Shown here in pieces: positions 1-11,756 of a DNA stretch of 64,000 nucleotides. Both the position numbers and the translations under genes were made by a program. The notes under the pieces are model-generated. The model saw nothing but the letters and a program-made list of their open reading frames with translations, searched no databases and was not told the DNA's origin. The stretch covers positions 1 through 64,000 of the forward strand of contig QVRM01006476.1 of the NCBI GenBank assembly GCA_003439945.1, given 5' to 3'. Source of the stretch: Dermanyssus gallinae (lineage: Eukaryota > Arthropoda > Arachnida > Mesostigmata > Dermanyssidae). Every line of letters begins with the position of its first letter. Positions within the stretch are counted from its first letter, which is position 1.

Positions 1-429
1 GCTCACTTGTAGGAAAGTGAGACGTTCACAACTACCACTTTCTTTCTGCCCACCACAATGGACTCTAACTGAAAACTGACCAAATCAGCATAACTTGCCC
101 AGCTATATTAGGGCTCCATCCAAAATACGCTCCTTCAATTAAGCAATAGACGCAATCGATTATATTTATATTAAAATAATTTCATTTAGCTGGCGTGCGC
201 AATGTTGGACTTTGTATAAGACTTTGCCATTGTGTCACCCGATTTAAAAAGTCCTCACACACTCAAACGCAAGCGGAAATACAATCTTCTTGCATTATTT
301 CTATAGAACGATTCCTTCATGTATATGCGAAAAAAAAACCAACTGAACATCTGGCCCATAGATATTACCCTCTAGAGGGCCTCTCTCAGTGGCATCGTTC
401 AGGCTCAACAATGAGTCCTAGATAAGTCT

Positions 430-1064
430 ATCGAGTTGAAGGACACTTTCAGAAGGCTCAATAAGGACGGAGCGCCCACCGGAAATGGCGTTCACCCTGG
501 TTTCCCTAAAAACAACCCGGCAGAGACTTTTCATGCAATGCTAAAATGCCCCCCGAGGAGGCTCAAGGGCTCCTACGACAAAGACATATACATCTTAACT
601 GCACCCGGTACAACATAGACGAAATGATCTCGCTACTACAGTGCTTACTGTGTCTGAGCTTTAACCACACGGCCAAGAACTGTACCGCGGCCCGACCAAC
701 CCAACCTCGCTGCTCTAAATGCGGTGGACAAAGACATATCGCAAAGGTCTGTACGGCTAATGTTAGGTACTATGTATGTAACAAAGATGGACACTACATC
801 ATTACGACGCAGTGCCCAGCCTACAGACTACAAGTCAAGAACCTCCGAAAAAATCGCAAACAAGTAAACCTCCGCAGGGCTCTTGGAGCATACGATCTGG
901 GCTCTCTAACCCCGCCCCCCCCCCCCCCCCTCTACAGGATACGAGGACTTTATCGAAGCACCTTAGCCCACGGTTACCTAGAAGCGATTGTAGAAAGGAA
1001 CTTTAATGCAACTCGCAATCTTTGGGGAATCATCTCCTTATCAAGGAAAGGAGAATCCCCGTAG
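430..1064 (+). pseudogene. LINE ORF1 (gag-like) remnant with CCHC zinc knuckles
   Basis: An open frame starts at ATG 546 and runs 172 codons. It holds two intact C-x2-C-x4-H-x4-C knuckles at residues 33-46 (CLLCLSFNHTAKNC) and 56-69 (CSKCGGQRHIAKVC). A third at residues 78-90 has lost its first cysteine and has wrong spacing. Tandem CCHC knuckles followed by a basic segment are typical of the nucleic-acid-binding ORF1 protein of jockey/I-type non-LTR retrotransposons. A second open frame (436-618) just upstream looks like the same protein in another frame, so the copy is frameshifted. No endonuclease or reverse transcriptase follows. A poly(C) run of about 16 interrupts the region near 915-930. 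I infer a dead, truncated element. Confidence 0.6.
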
Positions 1065-1400
1065 AATGGACAGCCCGGGCAGATCTACAACTCATAAACA
1101 TACGTGTAACTCGGGAGAGGCTGACGACGTCCCGTTTCAAACGGTGCCTTAGTCGCCTAAGCCACCGCTGCTACAAAGGTGCTCCTCAAAGATCATAAAT
1201 CCTGGTTTATGGTAAGAAGATTCGCAGAATTTGTCTGCAACTTGGGTGCAATATTATGACCACCACAACAACAACAACTACTACTACTACTACATTTTAC
1301 AATTTTACTATCTGTAGCGCATGTACAGCTAGTTGTTCCTGTCTCGCCCTGCCATGTCGCTCTGGGCATAGGCTAACGAACGCATCGAGGTTCCGCGACC
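1065..1400. other. Unassigned sequence after the gag remnant
   Basis: No gene is recognised. It may be more of the decayed LINE. It ends in a short ACA/ACT array at about 1258-1293. Confidence 0.4.
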
Positions 1401-1566
<166 letters not shown>

Positions 1567-2028
1567 TGACAACTCTCTATAAGGTCACTTTAACGACTAC
1601 GCTATCACTGGCCGCAATAGTAGCAGGGCCTAGTTGGCGTGGTATCACTGTTTTTTCTCTCATTACATTCCCCTCTCTCTCTCTCTCTTTCTTTCTGTCT
1701 GCATGTATCAGTGTCCTGTCTCTTGGTATCACCACTAGTTTCACCGACCAGCTAAAACTGAGTTTCGTCCACAGGACATCATCAATTACGTCATTGATGA
1801 TCAATCAATCAGTCAATAAATAAATGGAAAACAAATTGATTCATCTACTAATTGCGCATCAACTTCATTCATTCAGATTCGATACGGATCGTGACGAAGC
1901 TCATGTCTGTCTGTGACTCAGTGTCAGAGACGGACGAAAGAAGAAGACGGTTAGACGAAAGTAGGTAGCCAGTTAGTCAGACAGACGACAGTTATAATCA
2001 TCACCGCTTTCATAAACGTGCCGTCACA

Positions 2029-2391
2029 GTGACGGCAGCGACTGAGGCAGACCCAGCAGCGCATCAAATAGAGTCTCTCATCATCATCATCATCATCATC
2101 AACACCAGCATCATTCAGACGACAACCACAAAACAAGCGACCACTACGACGGTGGTGGCTGTGGTAAATGAACGCCATAGCAGCAACCACAATATCAGCT
2201 ATATATCACCACCAGCAATCGCCACTACAATCGCAGCAATCGAGAAACAACAATCATAATAGCAGCAACAACAACAACAACAACCACAACGGCGTCGTGA
2301 CACCAACGCCAGTATACCAACGCCAACAACAATAACATCGACAACACCAACGACGACGACAACACCAACGACGACGACAACAACGACGACG

Positions 2392-2433
<42 letters not shown>

Positions 2434-2534
2434 CCACCACCACCAACACCAACACCAACGACGACAACAACAAAAAACTACGCTCCCCGTTCGGTCTACC
2501 TCTTTCACCCGACGTCTGAGAGCTCGACCGGGTA

Positions 2535-2567
<33 letters not shown>
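2029..2567. repeat. ATC, AAC/ACG triplet arrays and a (TA)n tract
   Basis: ATC units at 2077-2103, a long AAC array with ACG and ACC interruptions from 2264 to 2480, and (TA)n at 2537-2567. Translations are low-complexity runs of Thr, Leu or Cys. Confidence 0.9.
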
Positions 2568-2572
<5 letters not shown>

Positions 2573-2763
2573 GTATGAATGTATATTGTTGTGTCTACGT
2601 GTGTATGTGTATGCCTATGTATAATTCATGATGAAACAAGAGAGAGAACGAGAGAGACAGATTGAAAGAACGACAGAGGAAGCGAGAGGGAGGGAGAGAG
2701 AGAGTCCTTGTGTTGTGGTGTATTTGCGCGAACAATAGCAATGATCATGGCAACAAAGAGATT

Positions 2764-3146
2764 GCCGTGTGATCCGGCCGGCTAGTGCGCTGGTCATGAA
2801 TCATCATCATCATCATAAGGAGGATTGTCGTCCACCCCGCCGGATGTTGGGGGTGTCGCCGGTTCGATCGCGTTCGTCGATGATTGAACCTTCTCTGAGC
2901 GATGCTCATTGACACGAGATTGTAAACGATAAACGAACAGCGGCGGCCATGCTGCTGCTGCTGCTACCGCCTAAATGCATCAACATAACGTCCGGCCTCT
3001 CCGGTGCGTTGAAAATGCTGAGGCTAATTCAGATGATGATGATGATGATGAAGGTGGTGCCTACAAAGAGATTCCAAGCCCGGGATAGGGATCGGGCGAT
3101 GGTCCAGAGTGAAAAACAACCTCTTTAGGAAAATGTGTTTTCACTC
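2764..3146 (+). mobile_element. tRNA-derived SINE, copy A (diverged)
   Basis: Homologous along its length to the better-preserved copy at 23606-23931. Shared blocks are the B-box region (gtcgccggttcgatc, about 2859-2873), gagcgatgctcattgac (2897 on), the ggccatgctgctg block (2945 on), the gtccggcc..ggtgc block (2990 on), ccaagccc (3073 on) and the terminal hairpin. The A-box is degraded. The 3' end is a hairpin at 3107-3146 with a 9-bp stem (GAGTGAAAA / TTTTCACTC) and a loop containing ACAACCTCTTTA. ATC and GCT arrays have expanded inside it. An 11-bp direct repeat, acaaagagatt, lies at the left border (2753-2763) and inside the element (3063-3073). Confidence 0.7.
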
Positions 3147-3368
3147 AGCAGACACCGCCAGACAGAGCATGTGGGACACAGGCAAACAAGCACACTACCT
3201 ATACATCGCTCCATAGATAGCTAGCTACACAAATAGATGGTAGATTGATAGATTAAGCCATGGTACGGTCCACCGAGCTGACTTGATCTGCGTTGGCTGC
3301 TGCGTGAGTGGGGCCGAGCTGCGTTGATCCGTTGTCACCATTGTCTCACAACAACAACCGTAGCAGCA
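3147..3368. other. Unassigned spacer
   Basis: Unique sequence between the SINE and the next AAC array. No gene signal seen. Confidence 0.4.
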
Positions 3369-3375
3369 GCAGCAG

Positions 3376-3429
<54 letters not shown>

Positions 3430-3575
3430 CTACTACTACTGCAACTACAGCAAACATAACAATAGCAGAAACAATGGCGGCGACGACCACAGCAATATTA
3501 ACAACAGCAGCCACAACAACACAAAGAGCGACGATGGTGGCGACCGCAAGAACAACAAAAATGAACAAAAACAAG
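3369..3575. repeat. AAC array
   Basis: AGC then AAC units (densest 3380-3430), decaying into imperfect AAC/AGC. All three plus frames are open and low-complexity, so no product is called. Confidence 0.9.
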
Positions 3576-3689
3576 CGCAGTCAATGCTACCAACAGCGCT
3601 CATATTGTACACGACAACGAAGGCTTTAATATTGCAAACGAGCAGTACCGCAGTATCGCCGCTGCGTCGCCATTACAAAGACTAACAGA

Positions 3690-4880
3690 ATTCGAATTAC
3701 CCCTGCAGTTATTACTTGACTAGCAAGTGTCTGCTGGTACTTGCTACATTACTAATGCTATTACTACTACTAATACTAGTACTGCGCACGACTAACTAAT
3801 ACATAAATACTACTGATACGACTGTAGTCACTGATTAATTGTAATAATTGTCGAAATACTAGGAAAAAGTTTAGTTCCCCCAGTTTCTGAGACAGACTGA
3901 TCTAGGCTGACTAGGAATTTGGAATTGGTACAACAAACTGCAGCCAGGCAGCTGTAAACTCTGCTACCATCGTAATGTGTCTGGTGGCAGAGCGGCAATG
4001 ACCCCATCAAACGCCGATCACCCCATCACCCCACCAAACCTCAATCAGTAGTGTCGAACAGCAATTAACTAAGTTAGGGCGCAAAGCTCCAGCATTTTAC
4101 ATAGATTTTACTACTTGTTGTCGTTCTTTAGGACGATGATCCATACTCCTATTATTCCTTGGTAAAATGTGATCAACGGGGAAAAGACTCCTTATACTTG
4201 CCCATAGTCCTTGTAGCTGCAAGAAAGATTTGGACGAGGAAAAACTCCAGCATTCTAAATGGGTTTGTTTGTTATTCCTACCGCTCGAGGGGCTTTCAAC
4301 ACAGGCATTCCTTCATTGATTCAGTCATATCGCGCAAAAACAAAAAGAGACCGTCAGTGCTGCGCGCTGCAAAACCCAGTTATCGCTAGTACCCATTGAA
4401 AACTCGGCAACACTGTCGTAGTCATGACAGAAATATGGAACTCGTGTTGAACCAAATGAGAACTATGCCCACGCGTCGTCATTCACGTAAACAGGAGCAT
4501 AATGCGGGCACAAACAGCATATGAACTACTTAATTCCCATAAGCGTGTTACATATAGAGGGATGGGTTTTATTCGTATATATATATTTATATATACGAAG
4601 AAGAGATAAAGGAAACAGATATATGTATAGAGACTGAAAGACGTTGTCCGCGTGTGCGCACGAGAAGGCAGAAGAAAAGACGAAATAGAGAGATTGAGAG
4701 ATAGAACGAGAGAGATGATATTCGTATGAGCGAAGTCCTTTAAATTAATCCCGATCAGCGCGCGTTTTCCCGCTGACCAGCTTAGCGGCCGCCAACCAGC
4801 TCAAAAGTAGCAGCGGCACAAAGAACTATCGTCACCACCATCATCACCAGCACTGATGAACGGTTCCGCAAGTAGCGAAG
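3690..4880. other. Unique sequence without a recognised gene
   Basis: Contains ACT-rich scatter near 3730-3810 and a small AT-rich palindromic tract near 4575-4600. The only open frames are short and resemble nothing I know. Confidence 0.5.
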
Positions 4881-4980
4881 TCCATACGTGACGTATGGAC
4901 TCGTATGCTCAAATTGGAAGTCAGTCAAGTGAGGAGAGCTTCGCCAAGTGGCTGGAAGCGTGCGCGTTCGTATCGCGGAA

Positions 4981-5074
4981 CTTTAACAACATCAACACCA
5001 GCAACAATAACAAGAACAACAACAACACCAGCAGCAGCAGCAACAACACCAACAGCAACAACGACAACACCAGC

Positions 5075-5105
<31 letters not shown>

Positions 5106-5269
5106 CCAGCAACAGCAACAGCAGCAACAACAACAACACCGGTAACAACACGTTGTAGTGCTAGTTATGTTGGTTGGAATGGGCTGGGATGGGATACTGC
5201 GCGCGGAAGCGGACAGCGGCGGAAGCTAGCCAGGGGGCAATTGTTGTTGTCTCTTGTTGTTATTGCTTC

Positions 5270-5318
<49 letters not shown>

Positions 5319-5372
5319 CGTCTTTTGTTGTTATTGTTTCTTGTTGTTATTGTTGTTGTTGTTGTGGTAGCG
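4981..5372. repeat. AAC array followed by GTT array (foldback arrangement)
   Basis: AAC/AGC units run from 4981 to 5154 and TTG units from 5239 to 5372, about 90 bp apart. The two arrays are reverse complements, so a transcript could fold on itself. The 263-aa frame across them is low-complexity Thr then Cys/Leu and is not credible as a gene. Confidence 0.85.
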
Positions 5373-5995
5373 TGGCCGGCCGTATCGTCCGTCCGTCTGT
5401 CTGCTCTAGCCCCAGCTGCACCAGTAACGACGTGCTTGAACGCGATGATGTTGTTGTTGTTGATTTATGCGCTTATACTGGCGGCCGATTGGCTGGATCC
5501 GCTGTTTACTTGGTTCCGCTGCCTATTTGATGTAGTGGTTGGTGTAGCGCTGCTGGTCGTTCAACATTCCCATCGACATCACCATCACCGTCATTCTCAT
5601 CAACGTCCGCAGCATCAGCAGCATCATAATCATCATCGTTTATCACCACGGGCAGTTGCCGTAGGGGGGCGCTATCATCGTACGCGTAGTAACTAACCAT
5701 TGTAATGGTGAGCACCCCGTCGAGGTGTGAATCCGCATTCTGATTGTCGTCGGTATTCGTATGAATTTGCTCATTCATTCATTCATTAATTCATTGAATC
5801 GATCGATGATCCTAAGTCATCGGAAGTCGACAGGGAACAGAGTGGAGGCGATGCCCTCGCACTCAGTGACTCTGTCTCACGCACTAGAAGAAGTCGTGCG
5901 TGCGGTTCGATAGCGCGGCATGAGGCAAAGGCAGACAAACGCTTTCGACGCGACCTTTCTCGTAGGACTTGTTGGGGATTTGGGTTAAGGTTATG
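5373..5995. other. Mostly unique sequence with CAT scatter
   Basis: Short CAT/ATC-rich stretch at about 5570-5645 and an ATTC tetranucleotide run near 5770-5795. No gene recognised. Confidence 0.4.
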
Positions 5996-6087
5996 TCGTA
6001 GTAGTAATACATTTTTGTTATAGCTTTTATTATTGTAGATGATGATGATGTTGTTCTTATTGTTGTTGTTGCTATAGTAGTAGTAAG

Positions 6088-6250
6088 TAGTAGGTGGATG
6101 AAGTCTGCGCCTCGCAACCGGAAGAGACACTAGATAGGTGCGCGGGTTCGAGCCCCACCGTTGCACATTTGTATTTATGGGGCTCCGTCTATGAAGCAAT
6201 GTGAAAAACTGCTCCGTGGACGTTAAATCTTGGCTGAGGGTCAGCCGGAA
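6088..6250 (+). mobile_element. Second tRNA-derived SINE family, one copy
   Basis: A B-box-like motif, gggttcgagccccacc, sits at about 6143-6158. It is followed by a body with ggggctccgtctatgaag and ctccgtggacgttaaat. A tRNA-like head followed by such a body is the usual SINE form. I could not place a clear A-box, so the 5' end is uncertain. The copy is bracketed by two related stretches of about 88 bp (5998-6087 and 6258-6345). Confidence 0.5.
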
Positions 6251-6349
6251 AACTTTGAGTAGTAGTAGTAATAATTTTGTGTATAGCTTTATTATTGTAG
6301 ATGATAATGTTGTTCTTATTGTTGTTTATAGTAGTAGTAGTAGTAGTAG

Positions 6350-6960
6350 AGTAGTAGTAGACGTTATAACAGTAGGTAAATCATTATTGTTGTGTTTGAA
6401 TTGCATTACTGCTAGTTGCTACCGTGCAATGGGGGGAGATAGGTGGATTGGTTGTGGTTATGATCCACAGTCTTCAGTCAGCATTACTGAATGGAAAATG
6501 CTTTATTAAACACGTAATGTGAAGGGTGACGGAAGGAAAGAAAGGCAGACTTGACTGGTCATAGGGAGGGAACGTGCGCAGTCATCCTGTGATTGTGAAC
6601 GATGAATGTCTTTGGCCACGCGCCAGGCCTCCATATGATTGATGTGCTAATATATTGGTAGCATTGTGTTGCTGACGACGACGGCAACGACTTCAATGAT
6701 GATGATGATGCTAAAGAAGAATGGCCTCAGTAACGCAATACGAGAGTGATGATGATGATGATGACGATAGCAATGCCCCTCTTCGACATACCCGGCCTGC
6801 CTGTAGATACGAGTCACCATTACCATTCATGATCACCCCCGGCGGCCCCCGGCGGTAGTGATAGTACCATTGTCATGATGATGACGTTGAGAGCACAAAC
6901 CATTACTGTGTTGCCGGGGGGGGGGGTAGTTGTTGTCGATGCTCAATCATAGCTTAATCA
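6350..6960. other. Unassigned sequence with short ATG/GAT arrays
   Basis: GAT/ATG units near 6690-6710 and 6750-6765, and a poly(G) run near 6916-6926. No gene seen. Confidence 0.4.
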
Positions 6961-6969
6961 CTCTCATTC

Positions 6970-7505
6970 ATTGCCGCTGCTGTTGTTGTTGTTGTAGCAG
7001 CTATTGTTGTTGTTGTTGTTGTTGTCATTGTTGTAGATGACGAGAATTATGATGTTGCTGCTGCTATGATTGTTGTCATTGCTGTTATAGATGCTTGTTG
7101 TTGTAGATGATAATGTTGTTGTAGCTGTTGGTGCTGTTGTTATTGTTGTTGTAGATGATAATGATTCTGTTTTTGTTGCTCTTATTGTTATAGATGATGA
7201 TGATGATGATGACGCTGTTTTTGCTGATATTGTTATTGTAGATGATGATAACGATGAGGATGATGATCTGTTGTTGTTGTTATTGTGGTTGCTACAATTG
7301 TTGTTATTGTGTATAAGGATGATGTTGATGTTGCTGCTGCTGCTATTGCAAGTGTTGGTTGTGATAGAGGCTGTGTTGACGATGTTATCGTTATCGTTGT
7401 TGTTGTTGTTGTTGTTGTTGTTGTTATCGTTGTTGTTGTTGTTGTTGTTGTTGTTGTGTAGTTGTAGTTGTAGTTGTTGTTGTTGTTGTTGTTGTTTTGT
7501 TGTTG

Positions 7506-7536
<31 letters not shown>

Positions 7537-7600
7537 TGACATTGCCGATGAGGCTGTTGTTGTTTATGTTGTTGCTGCTGCTGCAGTTAGTATAACGTTA
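6970..7600. repeat. Long GTT/GAT/GCT triplet array
   Basis: About 600 bp of GTT units interrupted by GAT (7196-7212, 7240-7270) and GCT (7513-7540). The frames of 185-192 aa on both strands are pure low complexity (Val/Leu or Asn/Ser/Thr). Confidence 0.9.
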
Positions 7601-7942
7601 ATATTCCGTTCCCCAGTGGCGGCCAGCAAAGAGAATCACGATCAGTAGAGGTTGGGGGGTGGAAGTGGGAGTGGTGCTGGTGCTGCTGCTGTTGCTGATG
7701 CTGACGGGGGTAGTTGTCGTCGTCGTCGTCGTAGTAGTAGTGTCTTCGTCCTCGTGATTGTCGGCCAGCATGTCTGGTGTGTCTAAGTATGATATCCATT
7801 ACGGGGGAGGGATGAGGAACAAAAAGAAATAGCGAAACCATCGCACACAACTGAGTAGAGGAAGGAAGATAACAGTGGCCAAAGCAACACAGATATCGGA
7901 TCATCATTCTTCCGCCTTGCCAGCGCCTTGTTGGCGGCAGCG

Positions 7943-8056
7943 GCAGAAGTAGCAACAACAACACAACAACAGCAACAACAACTGCAGCAACAACAACAAC
8001 AACAACAACAACAGCATCAACAACAACAGCATCAACAACAACAGCGGCAACATCGC
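7943..8056. repeat. AAC/AGC array
   Basis: Imperfect CAA/CAG units giving poly-Gln in one plus frame. There is no flanking evidence of a gene. Confidence 0.9.
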
Positions 8057-8059
8057 CTG

Positions 8060-8800
8060 CGCCCCGTCACGAAACCCTGGCTGAGCCAGCTCAACAACAG
8101 AAACAACAACTTTCCTTCTTTTTGTTTCCGTGTTTTCTAGTTCTTTTTCTTCTCTCTTCTCGTCGTCGTTGCTGTTCATATTCGTCGTTGTTTCCACTTG
8201 ATATTTTCTTCTGAAACGTCAGGCACTTTTCCATCAATTCGCGCTCGCTTTCCCTCTCAGCTCTACCCGACCTATCTCCCCATCCATCCATCTATTAATC
8301 AGCAACAACGACCAATCGACCGACGGTTACCGCTTTACCGCCTACCAGACGACCCTACGTCGTCGTCGTCGTCTCGTCATCACCATCAACAACACAACAA
8401 CAAAAACAACAACAACAACACATCAACAACAACAAACAACAACTTCACCGCCATCTATAAACAGTCAGGCAGACAGAACTCCGCCAGTTGCCCGTTCGAC
8501 CGCCCACAAGCCGGTTCACCCGCTCGCCAAGAAGTTTCTTCCGCGACCGTTTCTTCTTCCTTGCTTGCTTCGTTCCATCCGATCCATTCCGGTCCGATGA
8601 GCGCGCCCAACAAAGACATAACAATAGCAGTTGTAGCAACACTAAAGCAGCGGTAGGAACAGTGGCGGCAGCAGCAACACAACAACAACAACAACAATAC
8701 TAACGATGAAAACGATATCAATAACAAGGACAATGGCGGAGAAACAGCAATAACAACAACAACATACAATTATCAGCATGACAGCACCTCACTCATCAAC
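8060..8800. other. Unique sequence with small AAC arrays
   Basis: AAC units near 8385-8445 and 8670-8700. The open frames here run through the arrays and look spurious. Confidence 0.4.
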
Positions 8801-8801
8801 T

Positions 8802-8849
8802 TTGTTGTTGTTGTTGTTGTCGTGGCTATTGTTGTTATTGTATGTTGTA

Positions 8850-8892
<43 letters not shown>

Positions 8893-8965
8893 GCCTAAGT
8901 AAAGGAGTAGTTTGTTTTCGTTGAAATATAAGTAGGACCGTAAGTACTATATATATATATATATA
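8802..8965. repeat. GTT array and two (TA)n tracts
   Basis: GTT units about 8802-8822, (TA)n at 8854-8889, and a shorter tract at 8948-8963. Confidence 0.9.
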
Positions 8966-9096
8966 CATACATACATAATTACATGTGCCTTGTTGTTGTT
9001 GCAATTTTGCTCGTATTATGTCACTCTCATTATGTTGCCACCTGTCTACGTTTGTTCTACAATCACTGCGTACAACACCACCGCTCCAGCAGTATT

Positions 9097-9505
9097 GTTG
9101 CGTCGTTTGTTGTTGCTGCTGCTGCTAATGTTGTTGTTGTTGCTGTTGCTGTTGCTGTTGCTGTTGTTGTTGTTGCTGTTGCTGTTGTTGCTGCTGTTGT
9201 TTGTTGTTGTGCAACTGCGGCATTGTACGGTGTTGTCGTTTTCGCCGCTGTTCGTGTCGACTACAGGCAATCGTGCGCGAGACGCGCAGAAACGCAGCCG
9301 CTTAGCAAATTACCACGGCAGGGAAGCGTGATCACAATCACTAACGGTTGAGCCTATGGCGATGACAGCAACAATAGTAGCAACAACAACAGTAACATCA
9401 ACAACAACAACAACAACAACAACAGTAACAATAACAACACCACCACCACCATCAACAGCAACAGCAACACCAACATCAACAACACCAACAACATCAACAA
9501 CCCAC
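9097..9505. repeat. GTT/GCT array and AAC array in inverse orientation
   Basis: GTT/GCT units at 9097-9215 and AAC/ACC units at 9365-9505. A unique spacer of about 150 bp separates two complementary arrays. Confidence 0.85.
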
Positions 9506-9509
9506 TGAG

Positions 9510-10180
9510 AGGGCAACTAACGGGTGCAGCTTTGAGTGAGTGATTCGAGTAACCCATTGGCAGACACCAACCAAATCGCCGACTTTGTTATCTACGGGCC
9601 CGGCCGTCTTTCTCCGCCAGTATCCGCAATTGATGGCGCTTTGTGGTAGACAAAATCAGTATTTTGTGCCGATCAGCGTGACAACAGACACTAAACAGTC
9701 AGTCAGTGAACCAGACAGCCAGCTCCTCTTGCTCTCTCCTTCCCGTCTGAGCTTTACTGTTAGGTGGCTCGTTAACTTCGTTCGCTAATGGTTCCGAAAA
9801 GAGCCAAACCTGCCAAAACACTCAAGAGCAACAACAACACAACACTAGAAAGAAGAAGAAAAAGAACAAGAAGAAAGTGATAATGATGAAAAAGAACCTC
9901 GGGGCTCGACGCTTTCTCTCGATCTCACCTACGGGCAGGTAGACACACCACTTCTATGACGAACGAACTACTCCAGTCGTTTGGACCCGGGCTGTTTTCC
10001 GATTGAAACTTCTCTAGAAATTACAGTACACAAAGGTGTTCTTCTTCTAAAACCTTGCTCGCGGAAAGCGGGTCTCTGCGCGCACACGCGAAATAGCGAA
10101 AATGGAGAAATTGTGAGAAAAACGATTGCACTCCCTGTTTATGCATCCTACCTTACGGTGCAACCAACCGCCATTATCAC
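9510..10180. other. Unique sequence, no gene recognised
   Basis: Open frames of 82 and 108 aa lack recognisable motifs. Confidence 0.4.
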
Positions 10181-10183
10181 AAT

Positions 10184-10260
10184 AACAACAACAGCAAGGA
10201 CTACAGCAACAACAGCAACAACAACTACAGCAAGAACAACAACAACAACAACAACAAGTG
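10184..10260. repeat. AAC array
   Basis: Imperfect AAC/AGC units. Confidence 0.9.
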
Positions 10261-10774
10261 CTACTGGTTTACTCTATACTGCAGAAATAATTAATTACTG
10301 TCGTTAGTGTGAATCGTATTGCTGCTGCTGCTGCAGTAGTTGTTATTGACATCCTCATCACGTTTCCGACACCCACTGCCCCCAGGCGTGACGCCTTCTC
10401 CATCCATTCGACACGCATCATCTTTCCATCCATAGAACCATAGGATGAGATTAACTACACGATAGCTTAACATTTCTCGATATAGCACATAACACGACGC
10501 TACTAGCTTACTTAAACTACTACTACTACTACTACTACTACTAAACTTAAACTACCACTACTACTACTAAACTTAATTTGTTCATGTTAACATAACACGA
10601 TGTCTATCGACGACTGTCATAGTCCATCGATCCATTCACATGGCCAATGAATGGATCTAATTCACTTAGATCCCGCCACGTACGCTCCACTGTTAATTGC
10701 TCGTATACATCTGTTGGAGTTGTTGTTGTTATATAGCATACCTTTTTAAGCATGCTACCGACGTTTGTAATTAC

Positions 10775-10778
<4 letters not shown>

Positions 10779-10812
<34 letters not shown>

Positions 10813-10994
10813 CAGGAAAAAGCATCGTGTGCATAGCATTTATTTGCCGAGTACGAGCCTCTGAAATGTTGTTTTTTTTGTTTCGCAAACGTACATCTAC
10901 CTGAAGGTTACAGATTACCAGGCGGCAATTGACGTCAATGATATAATGACCACTCAAAAAAATTACTGCAATACGCGGAAGATATACACATGTA

Positions 10995-11035
<41 letters not shown>

Positions 11036-11038
11036 GTA

Positions 11039-11085
<47 letters not shown>

Positions 11086-11117
11086 GTATGCATATATATA
11101 TATATATATATATATAT
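10779..11117. repeat. Compound (TA)n tracts with a repeated spacer
   Basis: (TA)n at 10779-10811, then three tracts between 10998 and 11117, each preceded by the same acacatgtatgca spacer. This is a local higher-order duplication. Confidence 0.9.
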
Positions 11118-11119
11118 GC

Positions 11120-11720
11120 ATGCACAAATGTTTTTTATGAATACCCGTGCATGTATATGTTTTGCTTCGGTGACTTCTGAGGCTAGAATGACTCAATAGA
11201 TACTAAACAACGTAACTACGTTCCTGTGAGCTAAAACACTACAACATAGATATAACAAATCAACAACAACATCCGCTCTAATAGCAACGGCAACAATAAC
11301 AATAATAATACGACTACTATTCACGATTTGTATTATTATTATTATTATTATCTTGGATAAATAGTAGACGTAGCATCGACGACGTCCGTCGACGACGAGA
11401 AATCAACAGCAACAGCGTAATTAAATTGTGGCCAGGCCAGCCTGGCGTTTCTGCCCTGCTCGCTGTTCCTTGTCTCACGGTTATCTAGTTTACGCTAGAG
11501 AGTAGCTGGATGGATGTATACGCGCATGCATTCGCGTAAGTGAATGCCATCTGCTGTCACGTCATCATCCTTTAAATGCCAACCACCACCACCACCACCA
11601 CTACTTCCATTCTTACTACTGATGAATTCAACTCGGAATACCTTTGCTGCGACATCAGACCAGAAAATCCACCATCTCTACCCTTTCTCTCTCTCCATTC
11701 TCCCTCGTCTCCCCTCTTTA

Positions 11721-11756
<36 letters not shown>

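Noticed and set aside
4905..5696. 263-codon plus-strand frame
   Set aside because: Almost all Thr, Cys, Leu and His runs from the AAC and GTT arrays. No conserved non-repeat segment.
6964..7648. Overlapping frames of 185-192 codons on both strands
   Set aside because: Triplet-array translations.
10998..11117. CRISPR-like repeat-spacer pattern
   Set aside because: Spacers are (TA)n microsatellites in a eukaryotic genome, not unique spacers.
10604..11199. Tyr-Ile repeat proteins
   Set aside because: Translations of (TA)n tracts, seen at every TA tract in the window.
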